From positions 3,545,815 through 3,609,814 of the forward strand of contig CM060081.1 in NCBI GenBank assembly GCA_030533445.1: 64,000 nucleotides of DNA, in the 5' to 3' direction. The stretch is from Cyprinodon diabolis (taxonomy: Eukaryota; Chordata; Actinopteri; Cyprinodontiformes; Cyprinodontidae). Shown here one piece after another: positions 11,854 through 26,500 of the stretch. The position numbers and the translations under genes were made by a program. The notes under the pieces are model-generated. The model searched no databases. It was not told the DNA's origin and worked only from the letters and a program-made list of their open reading frames with translations. Within the stretch, counting starts at the first letter, position 1, and each line of letters begins with the position of its first letter.

Positions 11854-12179
11854 AAAAGTTATATGGATAAATAAAGGTTTAGATCTTTATTCATACAGAC
11901 TATAACCGGAAGCTTGTAAATAGCACCCTACCAGTTTAACAGCATTTCATTATCTGCTAGGCACTGGCTTTAGCATCAAGAGCGAGTGGGGATCAATAAC
12001 CAGAAATAACCACGTGTGACGTGAAACCACGTGAAAATTATAATAGAAGCTGGTATACTAAGTGAATATAATTAATCATGCTAAACGTCATCTTTTATTT
12101 TAGGAGTATGTAGGAAATTAAACCTAAACGTCAGTATTGGAGGACAGATATACACAGAATATCTACCGAAGCCATCCTG

Positions 12180-12690
12180 GATGGAGCTCCTTATCAAACC
12201 AAATCATCATCCATAACCAGCATCACCTTTTCTGGTACTAACATCCTGCTCTCATCAACAGTTAGTAATCTTGGTGTAAAAAGGGACTCCCAACTCAATT
12301 TTGAACGCCATATAAATCACCTATGCAAGACCTCTTTCTACAACCTTCATAACATTTCCAAACTCCGTCCCATTCTCTCCATCGCAGATGCTGAAAATCT
12401 GGTTCATGCATTTGTCTCCTCCAGACTATACTATTGCAATGCACTTCTTATTGGGATCCCCAGAAAGAGTCTGCAGAGGCTTCAGCATATTCAAAACTCT
12501 GCAGCTAGGATCCTGAGTGCAGAAAGACTGGCTTCCCATCTTCACCAAGATTGAGTACAAGGTTTTCCTCCTCACACATCAATGCATCCATGGACATGTA
12601 ACACAACTCGCTCCCTTCGCTCCACTCATTCGAACCAGACTCAGTACAATGGGAGATAGGATTTTTTGTTCTGCTGCCCATGGGCGTAGG
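12180..12690 (+). mobile_element. CR1/L2-clade LINE reverse transcriptase C-terminal remnant
   Basis: The frame from 12180 reads VSNLGVKRDSQLNFERHINH, then FVSSRLYYCNALLIGIPRKS and LQHIQNSAARIL, the conserved thumb and post-RT region of CR1/L2-type LINEs. A frameshift near 12515 moves the reading to a second frame (DWLPIFTKIEYKVFLLTHQC, ending GDRIFCSAA). The element is truncated at both ends. It differs enough from the other L2 copies to be a separate family. Confidence 0.75.
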
Positions 12691-13407
12691 TTTGCATAGG
12701 GACCATAGGGACATGTCCCTACCAAAATTTTGGACCGACCTACTTGTCCCTACCAATAATTGGATGTGAACAGCATCTTTATAATTTAAAATCCAGCGTT
12801 GTTGCAGCAGTGGCTTCTTTTCCTCTTGCAGCTCTTCTTTCCTCTACTTTTCACATAGCAGCTATGGAACTGTGCAGTGCTGTTTAATTCCAGTCTCTGA
12901 TTTTTCTGCCCTAACTTCCACCTTCTCTCTTTCTGATTGCTTGTTTTCTACCTTGCTAACTGTCCTTGTTGTAATGCAAATAACCGGTGATATGACCAGC
13001 CCTTCTATGTGAGACTGGATAAAGGCTGAAACAAACTGGCGTCAGAACAAGAGCATGTTCCAAACACTTTTCATTACCTGCCCCTGCAAAGTCAGACCTT
13101 TTTGCAGGAATATCTTGATAAGTTATATCTAAATCTTTTATTTAGAACAGGTCATAACCATGCTTTCCAACGAGGCAAGGTAGAGCCTATTTATATTGTC
13201 CATTCACCAATAGACGGATTTATATTGCAAAGCTCACTATGTGAAAGAAAGAACAATTTAGAGAATAATTGTATGTTGTCTTGTCTCACCTTTTCACGTC
13301 ATTCAACATTTTGGCTTAGAGAATGACAAACAGTATGATTTTAGTATTGGAGTAACATTTATTTCACCCAAAGAAAAGCACTACATATGAAGCTACAATT
13401 GTCCCAT
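12691..13407. other. Intergenic with a small repeat fragment
   Basis: A short stretch at 12690-12765 (GGCGTAGGTTTGCATAGGGA, CATGTCCCTACC) resembles a dispersed fish repeat end. Nothing else is recognised. Confidence 0.4.
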
Positions 13408-13530
13408 TTAGCAGTTTTTACAAACCCAAGGTGAGTCCTTCCTGCATTTGTGACAGTTATACTTTGTGCAGTGCACACAACGCTCAGTGCTGTGGTTCTT
13501 GTTGCAGAGATTGCACACCTGGCCTGCTTA
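13408..13530 (-). pseudogene. piggyBac-like transposase C-terminal zinc-finger fragment
   Basis: The minus-strand frame ending at the stop at 13408-13410 reads QVCNLCNKNHSTERCVHCTK and then YNCHKCRKDSPWVCKNC. The eight cysteines are spaced C-x2-C-x8-C-x2-C-x4-C-x2-C-x7-C-x2-C. This resembles the cysteine-rich C-terminal domain of piggyBac transposases, which binds the element's ends. No upstream catalytic domain is visible, so this is a remnant at most. Another cysteine-rich zinc-binding protein fragment cannot be excluded. Confidence 0.45.
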
Positions 13531-14561
13531 TAACAATGTAAACATCTCAAAAAATAAAGTTTAGCACATATTCCATCAGTAAGAGTTGTAGTATAAACTA
13601 GATGAGGTTATGTGTGTAATGTGTGACTTTCACCAGAGCTGTTTTAGAGCTATGATGAGCTCTAAAACCTGATTGAAACCCTTCAAAACGTTATTTAGAC
13701 CTGATGATTCACTGGTGAAAACAGGAAAAACTAGAGCTTACAAGGGAATCAGCATTGGAAAAACCCAAAGGGTCACCTGGTTGTCCTTTTATCATGGAAA
13801 GAAAGCAACAGTGAAAAGCGTCTCATGACCTAATCAAATTAATATCTGCTGTGAGGGCAACAAAGGCCAACCAGTCTGGGGCGGAATAGCCTGGATGAGC
13901 CTTTCACCTCCCCACTGTTTTAGACTTTCCCTGCAGAAGAACAACCCTAATATCAGATAGATTTATAACGAAAGATGTAGAATGCAGTATACCTACAGCT
14001 GAAAAATAAAATGTTAAATAGGAGCTAAGAAACACTCTGGCCTTTAACCTTTCTGTATAAAGTCCTCTGGCCAACCAGGTCCTTACGGCAACAATTAGAA
14101 AGTTTATACCAAATGGGTCATTGCTGTGATAAAAATCTTTTTATTCCATCAAAAGGTTCATCCTGAGATCTACTGTGTTAACCTGTTAGTTTGAAGAAAG
14201 TACAGTATATATTAAAAATTCTAGCGAACCACAAAGCCACGTCTTTTCTCCACAGCTCACAACCTCATTCTAAAGAAAAATTTATCTAAAAATGAAAAAT
14301 ATAAAAATGCGTTTATTTTGCTGATAGATTAAGCAGGTGAATAAATTGACCTGCCAACAGAACGAGGATTTTAAAATAAAATTAGATATTATGTAGCTAA
14401 AATTAGATCAAGACTATTTAAGTTTTTTTTTCCTTACCTTAAATAAATGGGGAGAAACAATGTTGCTTGTTGCTCTTTCTGAGTTTGGCGCCTCTGTCTG
14501 TAAACTCCTTGAAATTTGTTCAGTTCTAATGGATTATTTCCTGCTTGTAAGCAGGTCTGTT
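13531..14561. other. Intergenic, nothing recognised
   Basis: AT-rich unique-looking sequence up to the sharp left border of the satellite array at 14562. Confidence 0.5.
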
Positions 14562-17500
14562 GGTGGATGGATGGATGGATCGATGGATGGATGGATGGAT
14601 GGATGGATGTTGGATAGATTGATGGTAGATGGATGATGGAAAGATGAATAGATGGATGGACCTATGGATATATGATGGATGGATGAATGATAGACAATGC
14701 ATGATCGATGGACGGATGGATGGATGATGGATGGACCTATGGATGGATGATGGATGGATGAATGAAAGACAATGGATGGATGGATGGATGGATGGATGGA
14801 CGGATGGATGATGGATGGACCTATGGATGGATGATGGATGGATGAATGAATGAAAGACAATGGATGGATGGATGGATGGATGGACGGATGGATGATGGAT
14901 GGACCTATGGATGGATGATGGATGGATGAATGAATGAAAGACAATGGATGGATGGATGGATGGATGGATGGACGGATGGATGATGGATGGACCTATGGAT
15001 GGATGACGGATGGATGAATGAAAGACAATGGATGGATGATGGATGTTGGATGGATTGATGGTATATTGATGGTAGATGGATGGATGGATGGATGGATGGA
15101 CCTATGGATGGATGATGGATGGATGGACCTATGGATGTATGATGGATGGATGAATGAAAGACAATGGATGGGTGGATGGATGGATGGATGGATGGATGGA
15201 TGGACCTATGGATGGATGATGGATGGATGGACCTATGGATGTATGATGGATGGATGAATGAAAGACAATGGATGGGTGGATGGATGGATGGATGGATGGA
15301 TGGATGATGGATGGATTGATGGTAGATGGAAGGATGGATAGATGGATGGATGATGGATGGATGATGAATGTTGGATGGATTGATGGTAGATGGGTGGTAG
15401 ATGGATGGATGATGGATGGATGGATGATGGATGGATGGATGATGGATGGATGGATGTTGGATGGATTGATGGTGAATTGATAGATGGATGGATGATGGAT
15501 GGATGGACCTATGGATGTATGAAGGAAGGTGAATGAAAGACAATGGATGCATGGATGGATGGATGGATGGATGGATGCATGATGGATGTTGGATGGATTG
15601 ATGGTAGATGGATGGTAGATGGATAGATGATGGATGGATGATGGATGGATGAATAAAAGACAATGGATGGATGGATGGATGTTGGATGGATGCATGATGG
15701 ATGGATGATGGATGATGGATGGATTGATGATGGATGGATGGATGATGGATGGATGGATGTTGGATGGATTGATGGTAGATGGATAGATGGATGGATGATG
15801 GATGGATGGATGATGGATGGATGGATGATGGATGGATGGATGTTGGATGGATTGATGGTAGATGGATAGATGGATGGATGGATGGACCTATGGATGTATG
15901 AAGGAAGGATGAATGAAAGACAATGGATGCATGGATGGATGGATGGATGCATGATGGATGTTGGATGGATTGATGGTAGATGGGTGGTAGATGGATGGAT
16001 GATGGATGGATGGATGATGGATGGATGGATGATGGATGGATGGATGTTGGATGGATTGATGGTGAATTGATAGATGGATGGATGATGGATGGATGGACCT
16101 ATGGATGTATGAAGGAAGGTGAATGAAAGACAATGGATGCATGGATGGATGGATGGATGGATGGATGCATGATGGATGTTGGATGGATTGATGGTAGATG
16201 GATGGTAGATGGATAGATGATGGATGGATGATGGATGGATGAATAAAAGACAATGGATGGATGGATGGATGTTGGATGGATGCATGATGGATGGATGATG
16301 GATGATGGATGGATTGATGATGGATGGATGGATGATGGATGGATGGATGTTGGATGGATTGATGGTAGATGGATAGATGGATGGATGATGGATGGATGGA
16401 TGATGGATGGATGGATGATGGATGGATGGATGTTGGATGGATTGATGGTAGATGGATAGATGGATGGATGGATGGACCTATGGATGTATGAAGGAAGGAT
16501 GAATGAAAGACAATGGATGCATGGATGGATGGATGGATGGATGCATGATGGATGTTGGATGGATTGATGGTAGATGGATGGTAGATGGATGGATGATGGA
16601 TGGATGATGGATGGATGAATAAAAGACAATGGATGGATGGATGGATGTTGGATGGATGCATGATGGATGGATGATGGATGATGGATGGATTGATGGTAGA
16701 TGGATGGTAGATGGATGGATGATGGATGGATGGATGGATGATGGATGGATGGATGTTGGATGGATTGATGGTAGATGGATAGATGGATGGATGATGGATG
16801 GATGGACCTATGGATGTATGAAGGAAGGATGAATGAAAGACAATGGATGCATGGATGGATGGATGGATGGATGCATGATGGATGTTGGATGGATTGATGG
16901 TAGATGGATGGTAGATGGATGGATGATGGATGGATGATGGATGGATGAATAAAAGACAATGGATGGATGGATGGATGTTGGATGGATGCATGATGGATGG
17001 ATGATGGATGTTGGATGGATTGATGGTAGATGGATGGTAGATGGATGGATGGATGTTGGATGGATTGATGGTAGATGGATGGTAGATGGATGGATGATGG
17101 ATGGATGAATAAAAGACAATGGATGGATGGATGGATGTTGGATGGATGCATGATGGATGGATGATGGATGGATTGATGGTAGATGGATGGTAGATGGATG
17201 GATGGATGTTGGATGGATTGATGGTAGATGGATAGATGGATGGATGATGGATGGATGGACCTATGGATGTATGAAGGAAGGATGAATGAAAGACAATGGA
17301 TGCATGGATGGATGGATGGATGGATGCATGATGGATGTTGGATGGATTGATGGTAGATGGATGGTAGATGGATGGATGATGGATGGATGATGGATGGATG
17401 AATAAAAGACAATGGATGGATGGATGGATGTTGGATGGATGCATGATGGATGGATGATGGATGATGCATGGATTGATGGTAGATGGATGGTAGATGGATG

Positions 17501-20500
17501 GATGATGGATGGATGGATGGATGATGGATGGATGGATGTTGGATGGATTGATGATAGATGGATAGATGGATGGATGATGGATGGATGGACCTATGGATGT
17601 ATGAAGGAAGGATGAATGAAAGACAATGGATGCATGGATGGATGGATGATGGATGGATGGATGTTGGATGGATTGATGGTGAATTGATAGATGGATGGAT
17701 GATGGATGGATGGACCTATGGATGTATGAAGGAAGGATGAATGAAAGACAATGGATGCATGGATGGATGGATGGATGGATGCATGATGGATGTTGGATGG
17801 ATTGATGGTAGATGGATGGTAGATGGATGGATGATGGATGGATGATGGATGAATGAATAAAAGACAATGGATGGATGGATGGATGTTGGATGGATGCATG
17901 ATGGATGGATGATGGATGTTGGATGGATTGATGGTAGATGGATAGATGGATGGATGATGGATGGATGGACCTATGGATGTATGAAGGAAGGATGAATGAA
18001 AGACAATGGATGCATGGATGGATGGATTGATGGTAGGTGGATGGTAGATGGATGGATGATGGATGGATGGATGATGGATGGATGGATGTTGGATGGATTG
18101 ATGGTGGATGGATAGATGGATGGATGATGGATGGATGGATGATGGATGGATTGATGGTAGATGGATAGATGGATGGATGATGGATGGATGGACCTATGAT
18201 TGTATGAAGGAAGGATGAATGAAAGACAATCGATGCATGGATGGATGGATTGATGGTAAATGGATGGTAGATGGATGGATGATGGATGGATGGATGATGA
18301 ATGGATGGATGTTGGATGGATTGATGGTGGATGGATAGATGGATGGATGATGGATGGATGGATGATGGATGGATGATGGATGGATGGATGATGAATGTAT
18401 GGATGTTGGATGGATTGATGGTGGATGGATAGATGGATGGATGATGGATGGATGGATGATGGATGGATGGATGTTGGATGGATTGATGATAGATGGATAG
18501 ATGGATGGATGATGGATGGATGGACCTATGGATGTATGAAGGAAGGATGAATGAAAGACAATCGCTGCATGGATGGATGGATTGATGGTAGATGGATGGT
18601 AGATGGATGGATGATGGATGGATGGATGATGAATGGATGGATGGTGGATGGATTGATGGTGGATGGATAGATGGATGGATGATGGATGGATGGATGGATG
18701 ATGGATGGATGGATGTTGGATGGATTGATGGTAGATGGATGGATGATGGATGGATGATGGATGGATGGACCTATGGGTGTATGAAGGAAGGATGAATGAA
18801 AGACAATGGATGCATGGATGGATGGATGCATGATGGATGCATGATGGATGTTGGATAGATTGATGGTAGATGGATGGTAGATGGATGGATGATGGATGGA
18901 TGAATAAAAGACAATGGATGGATGGATGGATGTTGGATGGATGCATGATGGATGGATGATGGATGGATTGATGGTAGATGGATGGTAGATGGATGGATGG
19001 ATGTTGGATGGATTGATGGTAGATGGATAGATGGATGGATGATGGATGGATGGACCTATGGATGTATGAAGGAAGGATGAATGAAAGACAATGGATGCAT
19101 GGATGGATGGATGGATGGATGCATGATGGATGTTGGATGGATTGATGGTAGATGGATGGTAGATGGATGGATGATGGATGGATGATGGATGGATGAATAA
19201 AAGACAATGGATGGATGGATGGATGTTGGATGGATGCATGATGGATGGATGATGGATGATGCATGGATTGATGGTAGATGGATAGATGGATGGATGATGG
19301 ATGGATGGATGGATGATGGATGGATGGATGTTGGATGGATTGATGGTAGATGGATAGATGGATGGATGATGGATGGATGGACCTATGGATGTATGAAGGA
19401 AGGTGAATGAAAGACAATGGATGCATGGATGGATGGATGGATGGATGGATGCATGATGGATGTTGGATGGATTGATGGTAGATGGATGGTAGATGGATAG
19501 ATGATGGATGGATGATGGATGGATGAATAAAAGACAATGGATGGATGGATGGATGTTGGATGGATGCATGATGGATGGATGATGGATGATGGATGGATTG
19601 ATGATGGATGGATGGATGATGGATGGATGGATGTTGGATGGATTGATGGTAGATGGATAGATGGATGGATGATGGATGGATGGATGATGGATGGATGGAT
19701 GATGGATGGATGGATGTTGGATGGATTGATGGTAGATGGATAGATGGATGGATGGATGGACCTATGGATGTATGAAGGAAGGATGAATGAAAGACAATGG
19801 ATGCATGGATGGATGGATGGATGGATGCATGATGGATGTTGGATGGATTGATGGTAGATGGATGGTAGATGGATGGATGATGGATGGATGATGGATGGAT
19901 GAATAAAAGACAATGGATGGATGGATGGATGTTGGATGGATGCATGATGGATGGATGATGGATGATGGATGGATTGATGGTAGATGGATGGTAGATGGAT
20001 GGATGATGGATGGATGGATGGATGATGGATGGATGGATGTTGGATGGATTGATGGTAGATGGATAGATGGATGGATGATGGATGGATGGACCTATGGATG
20101 TATGAAGGAAGGATGAATGAAAGACAATGGATGCATGGATGGATGGATGGATGGATGGATGCATGATGGATGTTGGATGGATTGATGGTAGATGGATGGT
20201 AGATGAATGGATGATGGATGGATGATGGATGGATGAATAAAAGACAATGGATGGATGGATGGATGTTGGATGGATGCATGATGGATGGATGATGGATGTT
20301 GGATGGATGCATGATGGATGGAGGATGGATTGATGGTAGATGGATGGTAGATGGATGGATGATGGATGGATGGATGGATGATGGATGGATGGATGTTGGA
20401 TGGATTGATGGTAGATGGATAGATGGATGGATGATGGATGGATGGACCTATGGATGTATGAAGGAAGGATGAATGAAAGACAATGGATGCATGGATGGAT

Positions 20501-23500
20501 GGATGGATGGATGCATGATGGATGTTGGATGGATTGATGGTAGATGGATGGTAGATGGATGGATGATGGATGGATGATGGATGGATGAATAAAAGACAAT
20601 GGATGGATGGATGGATGTTGGATGGATGCATGATGGATGGATGATGGATGTTGGATGGATTGATGGTAGATGGATGGTAGATGGATGGATGGATGTTGGA
20701 TGGATTGATGGTAGATGGATGGTAGATGGATGGATGATGGATGGATGAATAAAAGACAATGGATGGATGGATGGATGTTGGATGGATGCATGATGGATGG
20801 ATGATGGATGGATTGATGGTAGATGGATGGTAGATGGATGGATGGATGTTGGATGGATTGATGGTAGATGGATAGATGGATGGATGATGGATGGATGGAC
20901 CTATGGATGTATGAAGGAAGGATGAATGAAAGACAATGGATGCATGGATGGATGGATGGATGGATGCATGATGGATGTTGGATGGATTGATGGTAGATGG
21001 ATGGTAGATGGATGGATGATGGATGGATGATGGATGGATGAATAAAAGACAATGGATGGATGGATGGATGTTGGATGGATGCATGATGGATGGATGATGG
21101 ATGATGCATGGATTGATGGTAGATGGATGGTAGATGGATGGATGATGGATGGATGGATGGATGATGGATGGATGGATGTTGGATGGATTGATGGTAGATG
21201 GATAGATGGATGGATGATGGATGGATGGACCTATGGATGTATGAAGGAAGGATGAATGAAAGACAATGGATGCATGGATGGATGGATGATGGATGGATGG
21301 ATGTTGGATGGATTGATGGTGAATTGATAGATGGATGGATGATGGATGGATGGACCTATGGATGTATGAAGGAAGGATGAATGAAAGACAATGGATGCAT
21401 GGATGGATGGATGGATGGATGCATGATGGATGTTGGATGGATTGATGGTAGATGGATGGTAGATGGATGGATGATGGATGGATGATGGATGAATGAATAA
21501 AAGACAATGGATGGATGGATGGATGTTGGATGGATGCATGATGGATGGATGATGGATGTTGGATGGATTGATGGTAGATGGATAGATGGATGGATGATGG
21601 ATGGATGGACCTATGGATGTATGAAGGAAGGATGAATGAAAGACAATGGATGCATGGATGGATGGATTGATGGTAGGTGGATGGTAGATGGATGGATGAT
21701 GGATGGATGGATGATGGATGGATGGATGTTGGATGGATTGATGGTGGATGGATAGATGGATGGATGATGGATGGATGAATAAAAGACAATGGATGGATGG
21801 ATGGATGTTGGATGGATGCATGATGGATGGATGATGGATGATGGATGGATTGATGATGGATGGATGGATGATGGATGGATGGATGTTGGATGGATTGATG
21901 GTAGATGGATAGATGGATGGATGATGGATGGATGGATGATGGATGGATGGATGATGGATGGATGGATGTTGGATGGATTGATGGTAGATGGATAGATGGA
22001 TGGATGGATGGACCTATGGATGTATGAAGGAAGGATGAATGAAAGACAATGGATGCATGGATGGATGGATGGATGGATGCATGATGGATGTTGGATGGAT
22101 TGATGGTAGATGGATGGTAGATGGATGGATGATGGATGGATGATGGATGGATGAATAAAAGACAATGGATGGATGGATGGATGTTGGATGGATGCATGAT
22201 GGATGGATGATGGATGATGGATGGATTGATGGTAGATGGATGGTAGATGGATGGATGATGGATGGATGGATGGATGATGGATGGATGGATGTTGGATGGA
22301 TTGATGGTAGATGGATAGATGGATGGATGATGGATGGATGGACCTATGGATGTATGAAGGAAGGATGAATGAAAGACAATGGATGCATGGATGGATGGAT
22401 GGATGGATGCATGATGGATGTTGGATGGATTGATGGTAGATGGATGGTAGATGGATGGATGATGGATGGATGATGGATGGATGAATAAAAGACAATGGAT
22501 GGATGGATGGATGTTGGATGGATGCATGATGGATGGATGATGGATGTTGGATGGATTGATGGTAGATGGATGGTAGATGGATGGATGGATGTTGGATGGA
22601 TTGATGGTAGATGGATGGTAGATGGATGGATGATGGATGGATGAATAAAAGACAATGGATGGATGGATGGATGTTGGATGGATGCATGATGGATGGATGA
22701 TGGATGGATTGATGGTAGATGGATGGTAGATGGATGGATGGATGTTGGATGGATTGATGGTAGATGGATAGATGGATGGATGATGGATGGATGGACCTAT
22801 GGATGTATGAAGGAAGGATGAATGAAAGACAATGGATGCATGGATGGATGGATGGATGGATGCATGATGGATGTTGGATGGATTGATGGTAGATGGATGG
22901 TAGATGGATGGATGATGGATGGATGATGGATGATGCATGGATTGATGGTAGATGGATGGTAGATGGATGGATGATGGATGGATGGATGGATGATGGATGG
23001 ATGGATGTTGGATGGATTGATGATAGATGGATAGATGGATGGATGATGGATGGATGGACCTATGGATGTATGAAGGAAGGATGAATGAAAGACAATGGAT
23101 GCATGGATGGATGGATGATGGATGGATGGATGTTGGATGGATTGATGGTGAATTGATAGATGGATGGATGATGGATGGATGGACCTATGGATGTATGAAG
23201 GAAGGATGAATGAAAGACAATGGATGCATGGATGGATGGATGGATGGATGCATGATGGATGTTGGATGGATTGATGGTAGATGGATGGTAGATGGATGGA
23301 TGATGGATGGATGATGGATGAATGAATAAAAGACAATGGATGGATGGATGGATGTTGGATGGATGCATGATGGATGGATGATGGATGTTGGATGGATTGA
23401 TGGTAGATGGATAGATGGATGGATGATGGATGGATGGACCTATGGATGTATGAAGGAAGGATGAATGAAAGACAATGGATGCATGGATGGATGGATTGAT

Positions 23501-26500
23501 GGTAGGTGGATGGTAGATGGATGGATGATGGATGGATGGATGATGGATGGATGGATGTTGGATGGATTGATGGTGGATGGATAGATGGATGGATGATGGA
23601 TGGATGGATGATGGATGGATTGATGGTAGATGGATAGATGGATGGATGATGGATGGATGGACCTATGATTGTATGAAGGAAGGATGAATGAAAGACAATC
23701 GATGCATGGATGGATGGATTGATGGTAAATGGATGGTAGATGGATGGATGATGGATGGATGGATGATGAATGGATGGATGTTGGATGGATTGATGGTGGA
23801 TGGATAGATGGATGGATGATGGATGGATGGATGATGGATGGATGATGGATGGATGGATGATGAATGTATGGATGTTGGATGGATTGATGGTGGATGGATA
23901 GATGGATGGATGATGGATGGATGGATGATGGATGGATGGATGTTGGATGGATTGATGATAGATGGATAGATGGATGGATGATGGATGGATGGACCTATGG
24001 ATGTATGAAGGAAGGATGAATGAAAGACAATCGCTGCATGGATGGATGGATTGATGGTAGATGGATGGTAGATGGATGGATGATGGATGGATGGATGATG
24101 AATGGATGGATGTTGGATGGATTGATGGTGGATGGATAGATGGATGGATGATGGATGGATGGATGGATGATGGATGGATGGATGTTGGATGGATTGATGG
24201 TAGATGGATGGATGATGGATGGATGATGGATGGATGGACCTATGGGTGTATGAAGGAAGGATGAATGAAAGACAATGGATGCATGGATGGATGGATGCAT
24301 GATGGATGCATGATGGATGTTGGATAGATTGATGGTAGATGGATGGTAGATGGATGGATGATGGATGGATGAATAAAAGACAATGGATGGATGGATGGAT
24401 GTTGGATGGATGCATGATGGATGGATGATGGATGGATTGATGGTAGATGGATGGTAGATGGATGGATGGATGTTGGATGGATTGATGGTAGATGGATAGA
24501 TGGATGGATGATGGATGGATGGACCTATGGATGTATGAAGGAAGGATGAATGAAAGACAATGGATGCATGGATGGATGGATGGATGGATGCATGATGGAT
24601 GTTGGATGGATTGATGGTAGATGGATGGTAGATGGATGGATGATGGATGGATGATGGATGGATGAATAAAAGACAATGGATGGATGGATGGATGTTGGAT
24701 GGATGCATGATGGATGGATGATGGATGTTGGATGGATTGATGGTAGATGGATGGTAGATGGATGGATGATGGATGGATGGATGGATGATGGATGGATGGA
24801 TGTTGGATGGATTGATGGTAGATGGATAGATGGATGGATGATGGATGGATGGACCTATGGATGTATGAAGGAAGGTGAATGAAAGACAATGGATGCATGG
24901 ATGGATGGATGGATGTTGGATGGATGCATGATGGATGGATGATGGATGTTGGATGGATTGATGGTAGATGGATGGTAGATGGATGGATGATGGATGGATG
25001 GATGGATGATGGATGGATGGATGTTGGATGGATTGATGGTAGATGGATAGATGGATGGATGATGGATGGATGGATGATGGATGGATGGATGATGGATGGA
25101 TGGATGTTGGATGGATTGATGGTAGATGGATAGATGGATGGATGGATGGACCTATGGATGTATGAAGGAAGGATGAATGAAAGACAATGGATGCATGGAT
25201 GGATGGATGGATGGATGCATGATGGATGTTGGATGGATTGATGGTAGATGGATGGTAGATGGATGGATGATGGATGGATGATGGATGGATGAATAAAAGA
25301 CAATGGATGGATGGATGGATGTTGGATGGATGCATGATGGATGGATGATGGATGATGGATGGATTGATGGTAGATGGATGGTAGATGGATGGATGATGGA
25401 TGGATGGATGGATGATGGATGGATGGATGTTGGATGGATTGATGGTAGATGGATAGATGGATGGATGATGGATGGATGGACCTATGGATGTATGAAGGAA
25501 GGATGAATGAAAGACAATGGATGCATGGATGGATGGATGGATGGATGGATGCATGATGGATGTTGGATGGATTGATGGTAGATGGATGGTAGATGAATGG
25601 ATGATGGATGGATGATGGATGGATGAATAAAAGACAATGGATGGATGGATGGATGTTGGATGGATGCATGATGGATGGATGATGGATGTTGGATGGATTG
25701 ATGGTAGATGGATGGTAGATGGATGGATGGATGTTGGATGGATTGATGGTAGATGGATGGTAGATGGATGGATGATGGATGGATGAATAAAAGACAATGG
25801 ATGGATGGATGGATGTTGGATGGATGCATGATGGATGGATGATGGATGGATTGATGGTAGATGGATGGTAGATGGATGGATGGGTGTTGGATGGATTGAT
25901 GGTAGATGGATAGATGGATGGATGATGGATGGATGGACCTATGGATGTATGAAGGAAGGATGAATGAAAGACAATGGATGCATGGATGGATGGATGGATG
26001 GATGCATGATGGATGTTGGATGGATTGATGGTAGATGGATGGTAGATGGATGGATGATGGATGGATGATGGATGGATGAATAAAAGACAATGGATGGATG
26101 GATGGATGTTGGATGGATGCATGATGGATGGATGATGGATGATGCATGGATTGATGGTAGATGGATGGTAGATGGATGGATGATGGATGGATGGATGGAT
26201 GATGGATGGATGGATGTTGGATGGATTGATGGTAGATGGATAGATGGATGGATGATGGATGGATGGACCTATGGATGTATGAAGGAAGGATGAATGAAAG
26301 ACAATGGATGCATGGATGGATGGATGATGGATGGATGGATGTTGGATGGATTGATGGTGAATTGATAGATGGATGGATGATGGATGGATGGACCTATGGA
26401 TGTATGAAGGAAGGATGAATGAAAGACAATGGATGCATGGATGGATGGATGGTTGGATGCATGATGGATGTTGGATGGATTGATGGTAGATGGATGGTAG

